This document shows, piece after piece, positions 26,510-36,065 of a stretch of DNA of 64,000 nucleotides (positions within the stretch are counted from its first letter, which is position 1; each line of letters opens with the position of its first letter). Source of the DNA: Opitutales bacterium (GTDB lineage Bacteria > Verrucomicrobiota > Verrucomicrobiia > Opitutales > UBA953); contig JAFXKI010000011.1 in the NCBI GenBank assembly GCA_017531845.1, positions 62,001-126,000 on the forward strand. Reading direction: 5' to 3'. The position numbers were made by a program, and so were the translations under genes. Below the pieces are notes generated by a model that was not told the origin of the DNA, ran no database searches, and saw nothing but the letters and a program-made list of their open reading frames with translations.

Positions 26510-27979
26510 TCAGAATTTTTTCCTCAGATGCGCCGGAGGAATTTTCATGATGGCGCGATATTTGGTGATGGTGCGGCGAGCGATTTTGATGCCGCGAGCG
26601 GCGAGTTCCGCAACCAATTTTTGGTCGCTCAGGGGCTTTTTCGGCGATTCCGTATCAAGAATTTCGCGCAAAACTTCGCGAACGCCGGCATTAGCGAGTT
26701 CGTCTCCGCTTTCCGTTTCCAGCCCGGCATTGAAAAATTTTCTCAATTCGAAAACGCCGTGCGGCGTTTCCGCATATTTCCCGGAAACGGCACGGGAAAC
26801 CGTAGTTTCGTGCACACTGATTTCATCTGCGACCGCCGCCATCGTCATCGGTTTCAGAAACGCGGGACCGCGCTCAAGGAATGCGCCCTGGGCGGCTACG
26901 ATATATTCGCCTATTTGCTCTATCGTGCGTTGCCGTTGCTCAATTGCGTTTATCAAAAAACGCCCGGAACGCATTTTCTCCGTAAAATACGCACGGTCTT
27001 TTTCCGGAATTTTTCCCTGAGCGATTAAAGTTTTGTAGAAATTGGAAATGCGCAGGCGCGGCAAATAAGCATTTTCCATGCGCACGCACCAGCGTTTTTT
27101 CTCCGCATCGTAATAAAATGTCATATCCGGAAGGACTTCCCGATTTTCATCCGGAGAAAAATCATCGGCGGGAACGCGCTTCAGCTTGGCAATTTCAGCG
27201 ATTGCCGTCCGCACTGCGTCTTTTGAAACGCCGAAGCGCCGGGCGATGGCGGGAAATTTTCTCGCCAAAAAAAGTTCATAATCTTCGTCGAGAATCCGGT
27301 AAGCCAAAGATTTTTCGCGACCGAATCGCTTCAGCTGAATCAGAAATGCTTCGCGCAAATCGCGTGCGCCCACGCCGGGCGGATCAAAAGTTTGAAATAC
27401 ACGCAAATTCCTCTCAATTTCGTCTGCGGGAACGCCGGCGGTTTCCGATAAGGTTTTTACGGACACATCGAGAAAGCCGCGCTCGTCGACATTTTGGGCA
27501 ATAATTCTGAGTGTTTCCGGCGAAGCGTCACCGTCGTCGCACAGCGCGATTTGAGACTCTAAAAGTTGCGGCAACGATTCCCGCTCCACCAGCGAATCAA
27601 AGAGGCGTGTCCGGCGTTCTTCGTCCTCCCGCGTCCACGCCGAGCTTCCGACGGGAACGCTTTCCGATTCGAGCCATTTTTCGCCCTCTTCAAATTCGTC
27701 CGGCTCGCTTTCGGGCGTGATTTCGAGCGCATCGCTCCCCACATCTCCGTCCGGATGCTCTTCGTCATGGGAAGAACTTTCCGCCGTCGGCAATACTTCT
27801 CCGCTTTTTTCCGTTCCCGCGATTTCCTCCAAGAGCGGATTTTTTGCCATTTCATCGGCAATTTCGCGCGCCAACTCCATCGACGGAACCTGCAAAATTT
27901 TTAACGCGTGCAGGACTTGCGGAGAAAGAATTTGCTCCTGCGAAATTTTCTGAAACTGGCTAAATCCCAAATCCGGCAT
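26510..27979 (-). CDS. rpoN: RNA polymerase sigma-54 factor
   Basis: 489 residues. The N-terminal Gln/Leu activator-binding region is FSQFQKISQEQILSPQVLHA; an acidic region II (residues ~70-120) follows; the core-binding domain spans ~130-330; the DNA-binding part has an HTH (ETTVSRAVSGKYAETPHGVF) and the RpoN box ARRTITKYR (~468). It directs transcription from -24/-12 promoters with an AAA+ activator. No such activator gene is in the window. Confidence 0.96.
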   Translation of the reverse strand: MPDLGFSQFQKISQEQILSPQVLHALKILQVPSMELAREIADEMAKNPLLEEIAGTEKSGEVLPTAESSSHDEEHPDGDVGSDALEITPESEPDEFEEGEKWLESESVPVGSSAWTREDEERRTRLFDSLVERESLPQLLESQIALCDDGDASPETLRIIAQNVDERGFLDVSVKTLSETAGVPADEIERNLRVFQTFDPPGVGARDLREAFLIQLKRFGREKSLAYRILDEDYELFLARKFPAIARRFGVSKDAVRTAIAEIAKLKRVPADDFSPDENREVLPDMTFYYDAEKKRWCVRMENAYLPRLRISNFYKTLIAQGKIPEKDRAYFTEKMRSGRFLINAIEQRQRTIEQIGEYIVAAQGAFLERGPAFLKPMTMAAVADEISVHETTVSRAVSGKYAETPHGVFELRKFFNAGLETESGDELANAGVREVLREILDTESPKKPLSDQKLVAELAARGIKIARRTITKYRAIMKIPPAHLRKKF

Positions 27980-28021
27980 GCGTCAAACTATAAAGCGTTC
28001 CCGCCGATAATTCAACCGACG

Positions 28022-28059
28022 AAAAAGGCGGACTTTTTCTCAAAGCCCGCCTTTTTTCT
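28022..28059 (-). terminator. terminator after plsX
   Basis: AAAAAGGCGG.CTTT and AAAG.CCGCCTTTTTT pair around TTCTC with one mismatch. It is flanked by A and T runs and lies 3' of plsX. Confidence 0.75.
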
Positions 28060-28082
28060 CCGAAAATCGAAAAAAAAATCAA

Positions 28083-29150
28083 TTAAAAGTTTTCCTGAAC
28101 TTCGGCGATAACATCGTTGGCGACGGAAAGCACTTCCGCCGCTTTTTTGTTGATGTCCTTAGAGCAGGCATGACGAGCAATCGTAATTGCCGCCGCCGTA
28201 CCGTATTTGTTGCTCGAGCCGTGCGCTTTGAATACCAAGCCGTTCAAACCGAGTAACGGTGCTCCGCCGAACTGTTCCGGACGAACCTGTTTTTTTATCG
28301 ACCTCAGCAAGGGCAAAAGCATAAGCCCTGCCGCAATGTAAATCGGATTGCGCTTCACTTTGCCGCCGATGATGTCTTTCAGCATGTAAACCAAACCTTC
28401 GACGGTTTTAAGCAAAATATTTCCGGTAAAGCCGTCCGTAACGATGACGTCCGCATCGCCCTGAAACACGTCAAAACCTTCAACCGGTCCGGCATATTCA
28501 AACCAGTCAAAACGCTCATTCAGAGCTTTCAAATACGCGTTAGCGCGATTGATTCGCTCACCGCCCTTTCCTTCTTCCGTGCCGACGGTAAGCAAGCCGA
28601 CCTTCGGCTTTTCCGTTCCCAAAATCGCGATGGAATAGAGGGCTCCGAGCACCGAATTGTGAACCAATTGCTCCGAAGTCGTCTCCGGATTCGCGCCCAC
28701 ATCCACAACGATGGAATAGCCGGTTTTTCGCGGAAAGATCGCCGACAGCGCCGGGCGTTGCACCCCGGGCATAAGGCGCACTTTAATCGTTCCCGCCCCT
28801 ACCAAGACCTTGGTATTTCCCGTGGAAACAACGGCATCCACCTCGCCCGCTTTCAGCATTTCCAAAGCGACAATCATCGAGGAATGTTTTTTCGACTTCA
28901 TCGCCTGCATCGGCTTGTCATCCATCTCGATAACATCCGGCGCGTGACACACTTCCACGCGAGGCTCATCGGCAATTCCCGACGCACACAAAAGGGGACG
29001 AATGACTTCTTCCTGCCCGACAAGAAACAACTTATCGCCCGCCCCCAAGTCCTTGAGTGCGAGCGATACGGCCTGGACGACTTCTCCGGGACCCTTATCG
29101 CCGCCCATGCAATCCACTGCAATACGGTATGTCTGCTTTTCGGTTTCCAT
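28083..29150 (-). CDS. plsX: phosphate acyltransferase PlsX
   Basis: 355 residues from the ATG at 29150; an ATG at 29189 adds 13 residues without similarity. RIAVDCMGGDKGPGEVVQAV start, AMKSKKHSSMIVALEMLKAG, VDAVVSTGNTKVLVGAGTIK, DVIVTDGFTGNILLKTVEGL and GLNGLVFKAHGSSNKYGTAA are PlsX motifs. It makes acyl-phosphate from acyl-ACP for phospholipid synthesis. It lies 79 nt downstream of rpmF, the common bacterial order. Confidence 0.96.
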   Translation of the reverse strand: METEKQTYRIAVDCMGGDKGPGEVVQAVSLALKDLGAGDKLFLVGQEEVIRPLLCASGIADEPRVEVCHAPDVIEMDDKPMQAMKSKKHSSMIVALEMLKAGEVDAVVSTGNTKVLVGAGTIKVRLMPGVQRPALSAIFPRKTGYSIVVDVGANPETTSEQLVHNSVLGALYSIAILGTEKPKVGLLTVGTEEGKGGERINRANAYLKALNERFDWFEYAGPVEGFDVFQGDADVIVTDGFTGNILLKTVEGLVYMLKDIIGGKVKRNPIYIAAGLMLLPLLRSIKKQVRPEQFGGAPLLGLNGLVFKAHGSSNKYGTAAAITIARHACSKDINKKAAEVLSVANDVIAEVQENF

Positions 29151-29229
29151 CTCGAGCCGAAGGCTACACCGTTTGCATCCCGAAGACAAACCTTTTCCGC
29201 CCTAACGGAAAAGATAAATATAAAAAAAA

Positions 29230-29406
29230 TTAAAGATCGACTTCGACGACCTTGCGTCCGCGATACGTTCCCGTTGCCGGGTTCACGCGGTGCGGACGAA
29301 TCACGGAGCCGTCTGCGTCCTTAGCAAGAAGCGGCGCCTTGAACTGATTTGCTCCGCGGCGAAGAGCGCTGCGGCGTTTGGACTGTTTGCGTTTCGGTTG
29401 TCCCAT
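29230..29406 (-). CDS. rpmF: 50S ribosomal protein L32
   Basis: 58 residues read from the minus strand: MGQPKRKQSKRRSALRRGAN start, then VIRPHRVNPATGTYRGRKVV near the end. This form lacks the four Cys zinc knuckle, like the L31 and L36 encoded at 8781-9197. It precedes plsX. One CGTTCCCG motif lies in its 3' half. Confidence 0.95.
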   Translation of the reverse strand: MGQPKRKQSKRRSALRRGANQFKAPLLAKDADGSVIRPHRVNPATGTYRGRKVVEVDL

Positions 29407-29499
29407 GGCTTAAAAGTATTGTTGATTTATAAAATGAGTTGCCGATTATGTTTTTTTAGACGAACGCCGTCAAGCATTTAACGGGAACGCCCGGTCTCC

Positions 29500-30384
29500 C
29501 TATTTGCCGGCCTGTGTCAGCGCATAATCCAAAAGAGGCTCCAATTCCAACGCAGAGAGCCGTTTTTGGAAAGTTTCATCACAAACCATCCGTTGCACGC
29601 GGGCGTCCGAAAGGAGCGCATCAATATCTTTTCGCGAGATCATTGCGCGAATTTCCGGATCATTTAAAACAGGATACACCACCGGGTCCGACGCCAAAGA
29701 GCGGATTTCCGGCATTTCCAAGAGTTTGCGTTGTGCCTGCTTCGAACCCAAAACATCCACCGCCTTGTGAATGACGCGAAACGAAGATTCCGGCAACGGG
29801 CTCCACGTTTTCAGAAAACTCAAGCCCGAATAAAGCGCAACGGAGTTTTTCGCCACGGCACTTCCGTAAAAAATGCGTCCGACAAGAGATTTTTCCGCTC
29901 CCGGACGCACGGCAAGAAATGTTTCCCCCACCGTTCCCGCCGTTGCAATGCAAAGCAGAAAAAGTGCCCCCCAAAAAACGCCCGTCCAGCATCCGACAAG
30001 GGCGCCGAGAACCGGATACTCCGGATCGCCCGTTTTCTCGGAAACCTGCCCGCGCCCCTTATACCAGAAAAAACTGAAAACCGGGAGCCACACAAAAAGA
30101 CACAGCAATACAACGCCGCAAATTCCGCGCAGAATCCACGGCACGCCCAACGCGCCCAACCACGCATGCCCGAAAGCAGCACCGAAAAAATACGCAACGC
30201 CAACAGCAAAAGCGAATGATGCCAGCGGCGCGATCTGCCGAACGGGACCTCGCCAATAGCCCCGCCATGAGGCAGCAAACATCAGCGCGAAAAACAGCAG
30301 TGTCAACACCACCTGCAACGTGCGGCTTCCGGGAATCCCCGCCGTTACCGAGAGTTGAACGCAAACTGCCGTTCCCGCGCCCAT
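29500..30384 (-). CDS. CvpA-like membrane protein
   Basis: 294 residues with about four to five N-terminal membrane helices. RGYWRGPVRQIAPLASFAFA resembles the CvpA segment where a Gly-Arg-rich turn precedes the second helix. A soluble C-terminal ~110 residues (KQAQRKLLEMPEIRSLASDP) are helical. CvpA proteins are linked to colicin V production and membrane homeostasis, biochemical role unknown. It begins 12 nt after the kinase-like gene. The family call is moderate. Confidence 0.6.
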   Translation of the reverse strand: MGAGTAVCVQLSVTAGIPGSRTLQVVLTLLFFALMFAASWRGYWRGPVRQIAPLASFAFAVGVAYFFGAAFGHAWLGALGVPWILRGICGVVLLCLFVWLPVFSFFWYKGRGQVSEKTGDPEYPVLGALVGCWTGVFWGALFLLCIATAGTVGETFLAVRPGAEKSLVGRIFYGSAVAKNSVALYSGLSFLKTWSPLPESSFRVIHKAVDVLGSKQAQRKLLEMPEIRSLASDPVVYPVLNDPEIRAMISRKDIDALLSDARVQRMVCDETFQKRLSALELEPLLDYALTQAGK

Positions 30385-30396
30385 TTTTTCGTTCTT

Positions 30397-31497
30397 TTAG
30401 CCGAGAATTTTGCGAATGCGGGACTCGCGTGCCTCGACGCTTTCCGCCAGTTTGAGCTGAACCAGCGCGCGTTTGAGATTGTGCTCCTTGTAGCGCGTTT
30501 TGAAATAAACGTCTCCGGCAAGATAGTCGGCAAAAAAGCGGATCCCGAGCTCAAGCGGAAGAATACGAATCGCGTCAAACATATAGGAGTGATCTTCTTC
30601 CGTAAAAAAGTCTTTCGCATACATCATGTAGCCGCGATAAATAGACGAGAACAAATCCGTATCAAAGAAAACGGCATGAAGATCTATTGCGTCCTCCCCG
30701 GCAGGATTACAGCAGGAGCGCACGGCATCGCCGATATCGGCGTGAACGAGTCCGGGCTGAATTGTATCCAAGTCCACGATACAGGTTCCCTTTCCGGTTT
30801 TTTCGTCGATTAAAATATTGCCGACTTTCGGATCGCCGTGCGTCGGGCGCAAGTGCAGTTTTCCCGCCTTTTTCGCATCTTCAAAGGTGGAACAAAATGT
30901 GCGCCGCGCTTCAATAAATTTTAAGCAATAGCGCGCTTCGCGGGAGTCCGCCAGCAGGTCCTGCGCATACGGTGTTTTCAGCGCAGCGTCCATTTGCGCC
31001 AGATAAACGGGCGTAATATGGAAGCTTTCAATCGCGTAAGAAAGTTTTTCGCAGGGAATATCGCTGATCAGCTTCTGAAAGTGCCCGAGCACCATTCCTG
31101 CTTCGAACGCGTGATCCGGTGACTGTACCTTTTCATAGGAAACCGCAGAGGCGATATTAGAAATGGCGCGCCAAAGATCGCCGTCGCCGTCATAATAAAA
31201 ATCCTGCCCGTCGCGCGTCTGAATAATTTTCGGCAACTGCCAGATGCGGTCCGATGCCATGTTCACTTCTTCGAGTTTTTCATGGCAAACGTCGGTAACG
31301 ATACGCATGTTGCGCATGATATTTTCCGGATTCGGGAACACGGCGCGGCGCACGCGCTGGAGAATAAAGCGTTCCTCCGAGTAAGAAGTCCGGAAAATAA
31401 CGCGGTAGGTGTCATTTACGTTCCCGCTTCCGAACGGTTCCACCGAAACAAGGTGCCCGGCGACATTAAATTGTTTGGCGATAAGCGAAGCTCTCAT
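30397..31497 (-). CDS. N-acetylhexosamine 1-kinase-like (APH-fold) phosphotransferase
   Basis: 366 residues, aminoglycoside-phosphotransferase fold. EPFGSGNVNDTYRVIF (Gly loop), ERFILQRVRRAVFPNPENIM, the catalytic loop RPTHGDPKVGNILID, IVDLDTIQPGLVHADIGDAV (metal site) and FFADYLAGDVYFKTRYKEHN follow the order seen in bifidobacterial NahK, which phosphorylates GlcNAc and GalNAc at C1. Similar genes are sometimes labelled mucin desulfatase by annotation carry-over. A hexosaminidase gene lies about 240 nt upstream on the same strand, fitting hexosamine use. Confidence 0.75.
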   Translation of the reverse strand: MRASLIAKQFNVAGHLVSVEPFGSGNVNDTYRVIFRTSYSEERFILQRVRRAVFPNPENIMRNMRIVTDVCHEKLEEVNMASDRIWQLPKIIQTRDGQDFYYDGDGDLWRAISNIASAVSYEKVQSPDHAFEAGMVLGHFQKLISDIPCEKLSYAIESFHITPVYLAQMDAALKTPYAQDLLADSREARYCLKFIEARRTFCSTFEDAKKAGKLHLRPTHGDPKVGNILIDEKTGKGTCIVDLDTIQPGLVHADIGDAVRSCCNPAGEDAIDLHAVFFDTDLFSSIYRGYMMYAKDFFTEEDHSYMFDAIRILPLELGIRFFADYLAGDVYFKTRYKEHNLKRALVQLKLAESVEARESRIRKILG

Positions 31498-31734
31498 TTT
31501 TTTGTATTTTTATAATAGGGAAAACAACAGGGGTTAAAGGCTCTTTCATTTTTTCTTCCGGAATAGAGATATTCTCAAGAAGCTCGAAAAATTGTCTCAA
31601 ACAAAATTCAGGACGCAATCAGAAAATAAGCTTTTCCACGGCAACCCGCGACCGGAGAACCGTTTTTCTTGGAAAACCCGGCGACACGGGAACGCACGGA
31701 AATTTATTATATAAAAAATGGGGTGCTCGCGGCT

Positions 31735-33687
31735 TTACTTTTGTTTATCCGGCGACCAAACCAAGCCTTCGACGGGAGCGTCTCCCTTCGGCGAAACGAG
31801 CGCGAAGGTGAACATCCATTTGTAAAGGCGCGCCTGCCCGCTCGAAAATCCGGCAACGGGAAGCTTGATCAGCACTTTATTCCAGCCTTGCTTGAGCTGC
31901 ACCGGAATCGGCTCGCGCACCTCAAAGTTCTCATTCGCAAGCGGCGTTTCCTGATTGCGGTTTTTATGCGAATTTTCCCACTTCGGCGGCAGAATCTCCT
32001 TGTCGTTCAGCCAAAACCGCGATTCGCGAGCATCCCACTTGCCCTGCGGAGGCGGCAAATCCGGCTCGGACGCGCTGATTTTGTGCGTTTGCGCCCAAAG
32101 CCCGACTTTTTGTGCTTTCGGCGACCAAACGTATGTATAGGCATAAACCGTCGAATTTGTTTGCGGATTTTTGAAGAACGCGGAAACGGTGCCGAGTTTC
32201 CCCGGCCCCCAAACGTGGCGCAGGTAAACCGCCGCGCCGCGGGCATCGCGCGTGCCGATTGTCTTTCCGTCAAATTCGTATTCGTTTTTAAGTTCTTTTT
32301 CCGGCGGGAACGCCGTATCGAGCTTGCCGCCGTTCGGGAACGGCTCGGTGATACGCCAAAGCATGTGAGCCTGGGGCACCCAAGGCATTTTCGCTCCGAG
32401 TTCCTTTTTCACCGGAAGCATGCGGCGCTCAAAATTTTTCAGTTTTTTCAGCTTCTCGCCTTCGAGCGGAATCACCGTTCCCGTGCCGTGAAAATATTCG
32501 TCGCGCCCGCCGTGCCACGCGCTTTCGGCAAACGCGAGAATTGACGGGTAAAACGAATTGTTTGCAAGAATCGCGTCCGTCCCGAGAATGTAGCGGTCGC
32601 ACCAAATCGCGGCAATTCCGCCGGCAATCGTGTCGTTCGCCTCCGGTGTTTCCGCGAAATTCGAATAAAACAGCGCGACGGGATCGGCAAAAGAATCGAA
32701 GTGATTGAAATAGTGCAGGCGGCTGTCAAGCGAAGGCGTTCCCGCGAGCGGGCGTCCGCGGCCGCTCCACATTTGCACGAGGTCGATTTCGCCCGGCTTG
32801 TAATGCGCACCCGGATTCCACGTCGCCACTTTTTTTCCGCGTTCCCGCACGAAAGCAACCATTTCGGGAACGAAATCCGGATTCGTGATACGCACTTCGT
32901 CCGTCCCGATGTGGAAATACGGAACGGTTTTTGAGGAAAACCCTTCTTTGATGATTTCGTCGACCAGTTTCTTCAAAATTTCCGTGCCCTTCTCGCTTTG
33001 CATGGAGCATTTAAACGTGCGCTCAAACGCCGCGCTGTGCCCGGGCATATCGATTTCGGGAATGAGCATTACGCCGAGCGAATCGCAGTAGTCGACAAGT
33101 TCGCGGATTTCCTTAAACGTATAAAATTTACCGTGATCGCGCGTGTAATTTTTTTTGTCATTAAGTTCCGGATACACGCGGCTTTCCGTGCGCCAGCCCT
33201 GATTTTCCGTCAAATGCCAGTGGAAAATGTTGATTTTGTACTCGGCGCAAAATGCGATGATTTTTTTCAAATCCGCAAGCGGAATGTAACTGCGCCCGCA
33301 GTCCATCATGAAGCCGCGCATCGGATAGGCGGGCCAATCGAGAATTTTGCACGCGGGAACGCCGGCGGGTTTAGCCCGCTTAATCATTTGCGCGAGCGTC
33401 TTGCGCGCATTGCTTTCTCCGGCATCGGAAACGCATCTGATTTTTACGCCGCCCTTGGAAACAACCAGTTCGTAGGCTTCGCTCTGCGCGTGCGCGGGAA
33501 CGCCGTCGAGCGATTTCACGTGCTTTACGGAAACGCGCTTATCCAATCCCTGCGCGGGAACGAAAGCATTTTTCTTTTCCGTATATTTTTGCGGAAGCGG
33601 GAGAATGTCGCACGCGGCAAAAGCGGAAGCGACAAAAACGGCAAGAAGGATTAAAGCGGCGAAAAAAGAGCGGACTCCGGAAAACAT
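31735..33687 (-). CDS. GH20 beta-N-acetylhexosaminidase, secreted
   Basis: 650 residues from the ATG at 33687; the 33768 reading adds 27 residues before the signal. Signal peptide FFAALILLAVFVASAFA, a GH20 N-terminal beta domain, then the TIM barrel with YPMRGFMMDCGRSYIPLADL, INIFHWHLTENQGWRTESRV, LIPEIDMPGHSAAFERTFKC and the catalytic Asp-Glu pair in YFHIGTDEVRITN. The first half of the catalytic motif reads HIGTDE rather than HIGGDE. It removes terminal GlcNAc or GalNAc from glycans or glycoproteins outside the cytoplasm, feeding the hexosamine kinases and NagA. Confidence 0.92.
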   Translation of the reverse strand: MFSGVRSFFAALILLAVFVASAFAACDILPLPQKYTEKKNAFVPAQGLDKRVSVKHVKSLDGVPAHAQSEAYELVVSKGGVKIRCVSDAGESNARKTLAQMIKRAKPAGVPACKILDWPAYPMRGFMMDCGRSYIPLADLKKIIAFCAEYKINIFHWHLTENQGWRTESRVYPELNDKKNYTRDHGKFYTFKEIRELVDYCDSLGVMLIPEIDMPGHSAAFERTFKCSMQSEKGTEILKKLVDEIIKEGFSSKTVPYFHIGTDEVRITNPDFVPEMVAFVRERGKKVATWNPGAHYKPGEIDLVQMWSGRGRPLAGTPSLDSRLHYFNHFDSFADPVALFYSNFAETPEANDTIAGGIAAIWCDRYILGTDAILANNSFYPSILAFAESAWHGGRDEYFHGTGTVIPLEGEKLKKLKNFERRMLPVKKELGAKMPWVPQAHMLWRITEPFPNGGKLDTAFPPEKELKNEYEFDGKTIGTRDARGAAVYLRHVWGPGKLGTVSAFFKNPQTNSTVYAYTYVWSPKAQKVGLWAQTHKISASEPDLPPPQGKWDARESRFWLNDKEILPPKWENSHKNRNQETPLANENFEVREPIPVQLKQGWNKVLIKLPVAGFSSGQARLYKWMFTFALVSPKGDAPVEGLVWSPDKQK

Positions 33688-33743
33688 GCACCCATTGTGC
33701 GGAGACGACAGGGAAGTGTCAACTTGCAGAAATTTTTTCGAAT

Positions 33744-33782
33744 AAAAAAAAACTCGGCTTCCGGACAACGCCGAAAGCCGAG
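33744..33782 (-). terminator. terminator after small Cys-rich lipoprotein
   Basis: ACTCGGCTT.CCGG / CCG.AAAGCCGAG stem with an A-run on the left giving a minus-strand U-tract. It separates the lipoprotein from the hexosaminidase gene. Confidence 0.7.
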
Positions 33783-33815
33783 CCGAGCACGGACCATGCT
33801 CCTCTTTTCTTCATA

Positions 33816-34043
33816 TTATTTTTTTGCCGGCGACGCCGGCTGTGAATCCGGGGCGACTTCAAACAAAGCGTCCTCCTCCGTAACGATAACCGCGCCATTG
33901 TCGGACTGCGCCGGGCATTGGCAACTTGCGCAATCTCCGGACTTTGCGTGGTGTTTTTTCTTTTTGCAACAGTCGCAACCCGAAAAAACAAGAACCGCAA
34001 AAAGAGCGGCGATGATTGAAACGATGAATGATTTCTTTTTCAT
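33816..34043 (-). CDS. small Cys-rich lipoprotein
   Basis: 75 residues. Signal peptide MKKKSFIVSIIAALFAVLVF, lipobox FSGC, then CDCCKKKKHH and SGDCASCQCPAQSD. Past the lipid Cys, five further Cys and two His suggest metal binding (inference). No known family. It has its own terminator and an independent upstream gap. Confidence 0.65.
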   Translation of the reverse strand: MKKKSFIVSIIAALFAVLVFSGCDCCKKKKHHAKSGDCASCQCPAQSDNGAVIVTEEDALFEVAPDSQPASPAKK

Positions 34044-34212
34044 GAGATCTCCTACTTTTGATGAACACGGCGGAATGCCGCTTCAGTCTTTCAAGCGTTC
34101 CCGCTAAAAAAAATTGTCTGAACGAAAAAAACGGGATTATCTCTGCGGCAAATTTCAATTTGCGGGAACGCGGCGGTTCTTGCTATCTTTCGTTTTCTTA
34201 TTTTCTGAAACC

Positions 34213-35664
34213 ATGCCGATTCAACTATACGATACAATGTCACGCACCACGCGCACGCTCTCTCCGGGCGCGCCCGAAAAACCTTTCGGCATGTATTGCT
34301 GCGGCCCGACGGTTTACGGTCCCGCGCACATCGGCAATTTCCGCACCTTTTTGCTGCAGGACGTTTTGCGCCGTACACTCGAAGTGGACGGTATCAGCGT
34401 CCGCCACGTGCGCAACATCACCGACGTGGACGACAAAACCATCCGCCGCTCGCAGGAAGAAGGCAAAACCCTCGCCGACTTTACCGCCGCTTGGACGAAA
34501 AAATTTCACGACGACTGCGCCGCGCTCAACATGCTCCCGCCGCAGGTCGAACCGAGCGCCGTTGAACACATTCCGCTTCAAATCGCGATGATCGAAAAAC
34601 TCGTCGCACGCGGGAACGCCTACGTCGCACCCGACGGAAGCGTTTATTTCAAGGTCTCCAGCGATCCCGAATACGGCAAACTCGCCCGCCTCGACCGCGA
34701 CGCGCTCCGCACGCAGGCAACCAATTCCGCCGGCGACGCCAACGCCGCCGACGAATACACGCGCGATAACGTTTCCGACTTCGCGCTCTGGAAAGCCCGC
34801 AAGCCCGAAGACGGCCCGAATTTCTGGCAAAGCCCCTGGGGCGAAGGCCGCCCGGGCTGGCACATCGAATGCTCCGCAATGAGCACGCATTATCTCGGCG
34901 AAACCTTCGATCTGCACGGCGGCGGCGTTGACCTCTGCTTCCCGCACCACGAAAACGAAATCGCCCAAGCCGAATGCTCCTGCGGGCATCACGGCACGTT
35001 CGCGCGCCACTGGTTCCACTCGGCGCACCTCATGGTGGACGGCGCAAAAATGTCCAAATCCCTCGGCAATCTCTACACGCTCGCCGATCTGGAAAACAAA
35101 GGTTTTTCGCCGATGGCGGTGCGTTACGCGCTCATCTCCGGGCATTACCGCTCGCAACTCAATTTCACGATAAAATCGCTCGAAGACGCGACCGCCGCGC
35201 TCGAAAAAATCGAAAAAGGCGCGCGCAAGCTCTTGGAAAAAGCCGGAATCACGCCGGAAGAATTTTCGCAGGAAATTTCCGTTCACGAAAAAAACACCGC
35301 TTGGGGCGCGTTCGAACCCGCTTGGCTCGCTCTTTGCGAAGATTTGAACATTCCCGGCGCCATCGGAAAAATTTTCTCCGCATTCGGCGAACTCAATAAA
35401 GCCGAACTTTCCAAGGCGGACGCGGGAACGCAACTTTGCGGACTCGCCAAAATTCTTTCCGCGCTCGGGTTGAAACTTTTTACCGCAAAAAAAGACGAAG
35501 CCGCAAGCGACGTTCCCGCCGAAATCGCCGCACTCGGCGAACAACGCTGGTCAGCCAAACAAGCTAAAAACTGGGCGGAAGCCGATCGCCTGCGCAACGA
35601 ACTCGCCGCACTCGGGTGGAAATCCCTCGACCGCAAAGACGGCTACACGCTCGAGAAAATCTGA
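34213..35664 (+). CDS. cysS: cysteinyl-tRNA synthetase
   Basis: 483 residues from the ATG at 34213; an upstream in-frame ATG at 34114 adds a non-conserved tail. [20 protein letters not shown] carries a zinc Cys and the HIGH motif, [18 protein letters not shown] holds the second zinc Cys, [19 protein letters not shown] supplies further ligands, and [12 protein letters not shown] is KMSKS. The C-terminal ~60 residues form the DALR-like tRNA-binding domain. It charges tRNA-Cys. Confidence 0.97.
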   Translation: MPIQLYDTMSRTTRTLSPGAPEKPFGMYCCGPTVYGPAHIGNFRTFLLQDVLRRTLEVDGISVRHVRNITDVDDKTIRRSQEEGKTLADFTAAWTKKFHDDCAALNMLPPQVEPSAVEHIPLQIAMIEKLVARGNAYVAPDGSVYFKVSSDPEYGKLARLDRDALRTQATNSAGDANAADEYTRDNVSDFALWKARKPEDGPNFWQSPWGEGRPGWHIECSAMSTHYLGETFDLHGGGVDLCFPHHENEIAQAECSCGHHGTFARHWFHSAHLMVDGAKMSKSLGNLYTLADLENKGFSPMAVRYALISGHYRSQLNFTIKSLEDATAALEKIEKGARKLLEKAGITPEEFSQEISVHEKNTAWGAFEPAWLALCEDLNIPGAIGKIFSAFGELNKAELSKADAGTQLCGLAKILSALGLKLFTAKKDEAASDVPAEIAALGEQRWSAKQAKNWAEADRLRNELAALGWKSLDRKDGYTLEKI

Positions 35665-35701
35665 TAAAACCGGAGAACAGGCACCCCGCCTCTCAAAAGA
35701 A

Positions 35702-35840
35702 AGAAACCGCGAACAAACACAAATTTTCACGAATGTTTTAAACACAAAGAACGCAACGTTTTTTGCCAAAAAAAGGAATCTTTGCGCTCCTTTTATATGA
35801 AAAAACTATTCGTGAAAATTCGTGTCCGTTCGCGGTTCTT
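35702..35840. repeat. long inverted repeat, AACCGCGAAC / GTTCGCGGTT type
   Basis: Arms at 35705-35738 and 35802-35837 share CCGCGAAC, AATTTTCACGAAT and their complements. A related pair is at 62028-62110. Part of the 487-nt gap between cysS and the U32 gene, which holds repeats, one terminator and two palindromic boxes but no gene. Confidence 0.7.
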
Positions 35841-35886
35841 TTTTTAATTAAATTATAAAAACTTCGCGGCTTGGCGGCTTCGCGCG

Positions 35887-35931
35887 AAAAAAAACGTTCC
35901 CGTAGAGCTCACCCTACGGGAACGCGGTTTT
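35887..35931. terminator. bidirectional terminator from inverted CGTTCCCG/CGGGAACG pair
   Basis: CGTTCCCGTAG (35895-35905) and CTACGGGAACG (35914-35924), perfect 11-bp stem with an 8-nt loop, eight A on the left and seven T on the right. It lies after cysS. Confidence 0.8.
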
Positions 35932-36023
35932 TTTCTCTTTCTATGAATATATCCTCAACTTAACAAAACAAAGCTACTTTGCCGGCGCACACACTTTCGC
36001 GAAGCACAGCCGACCTCTAAGTT

Positions 36024-36038
36024 TTGTAATTATTACAA
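36024..36038. promoter_or_regulatory. 7-1-7 Fur-family (PerR-like) box 1 of the U32 gene
   Basis: TTGTAAT-T-ATTACAA, perfect 7-1-7 palindrome, extended to TTTTGTAATTATTACAAAA at 36022-36040. Same sequence family as the boxes at 53195 and 53229. Confidence 0.6.
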
Positions 36039-36065
36039 AAATCAACACCATCAACAAGCCAATTT

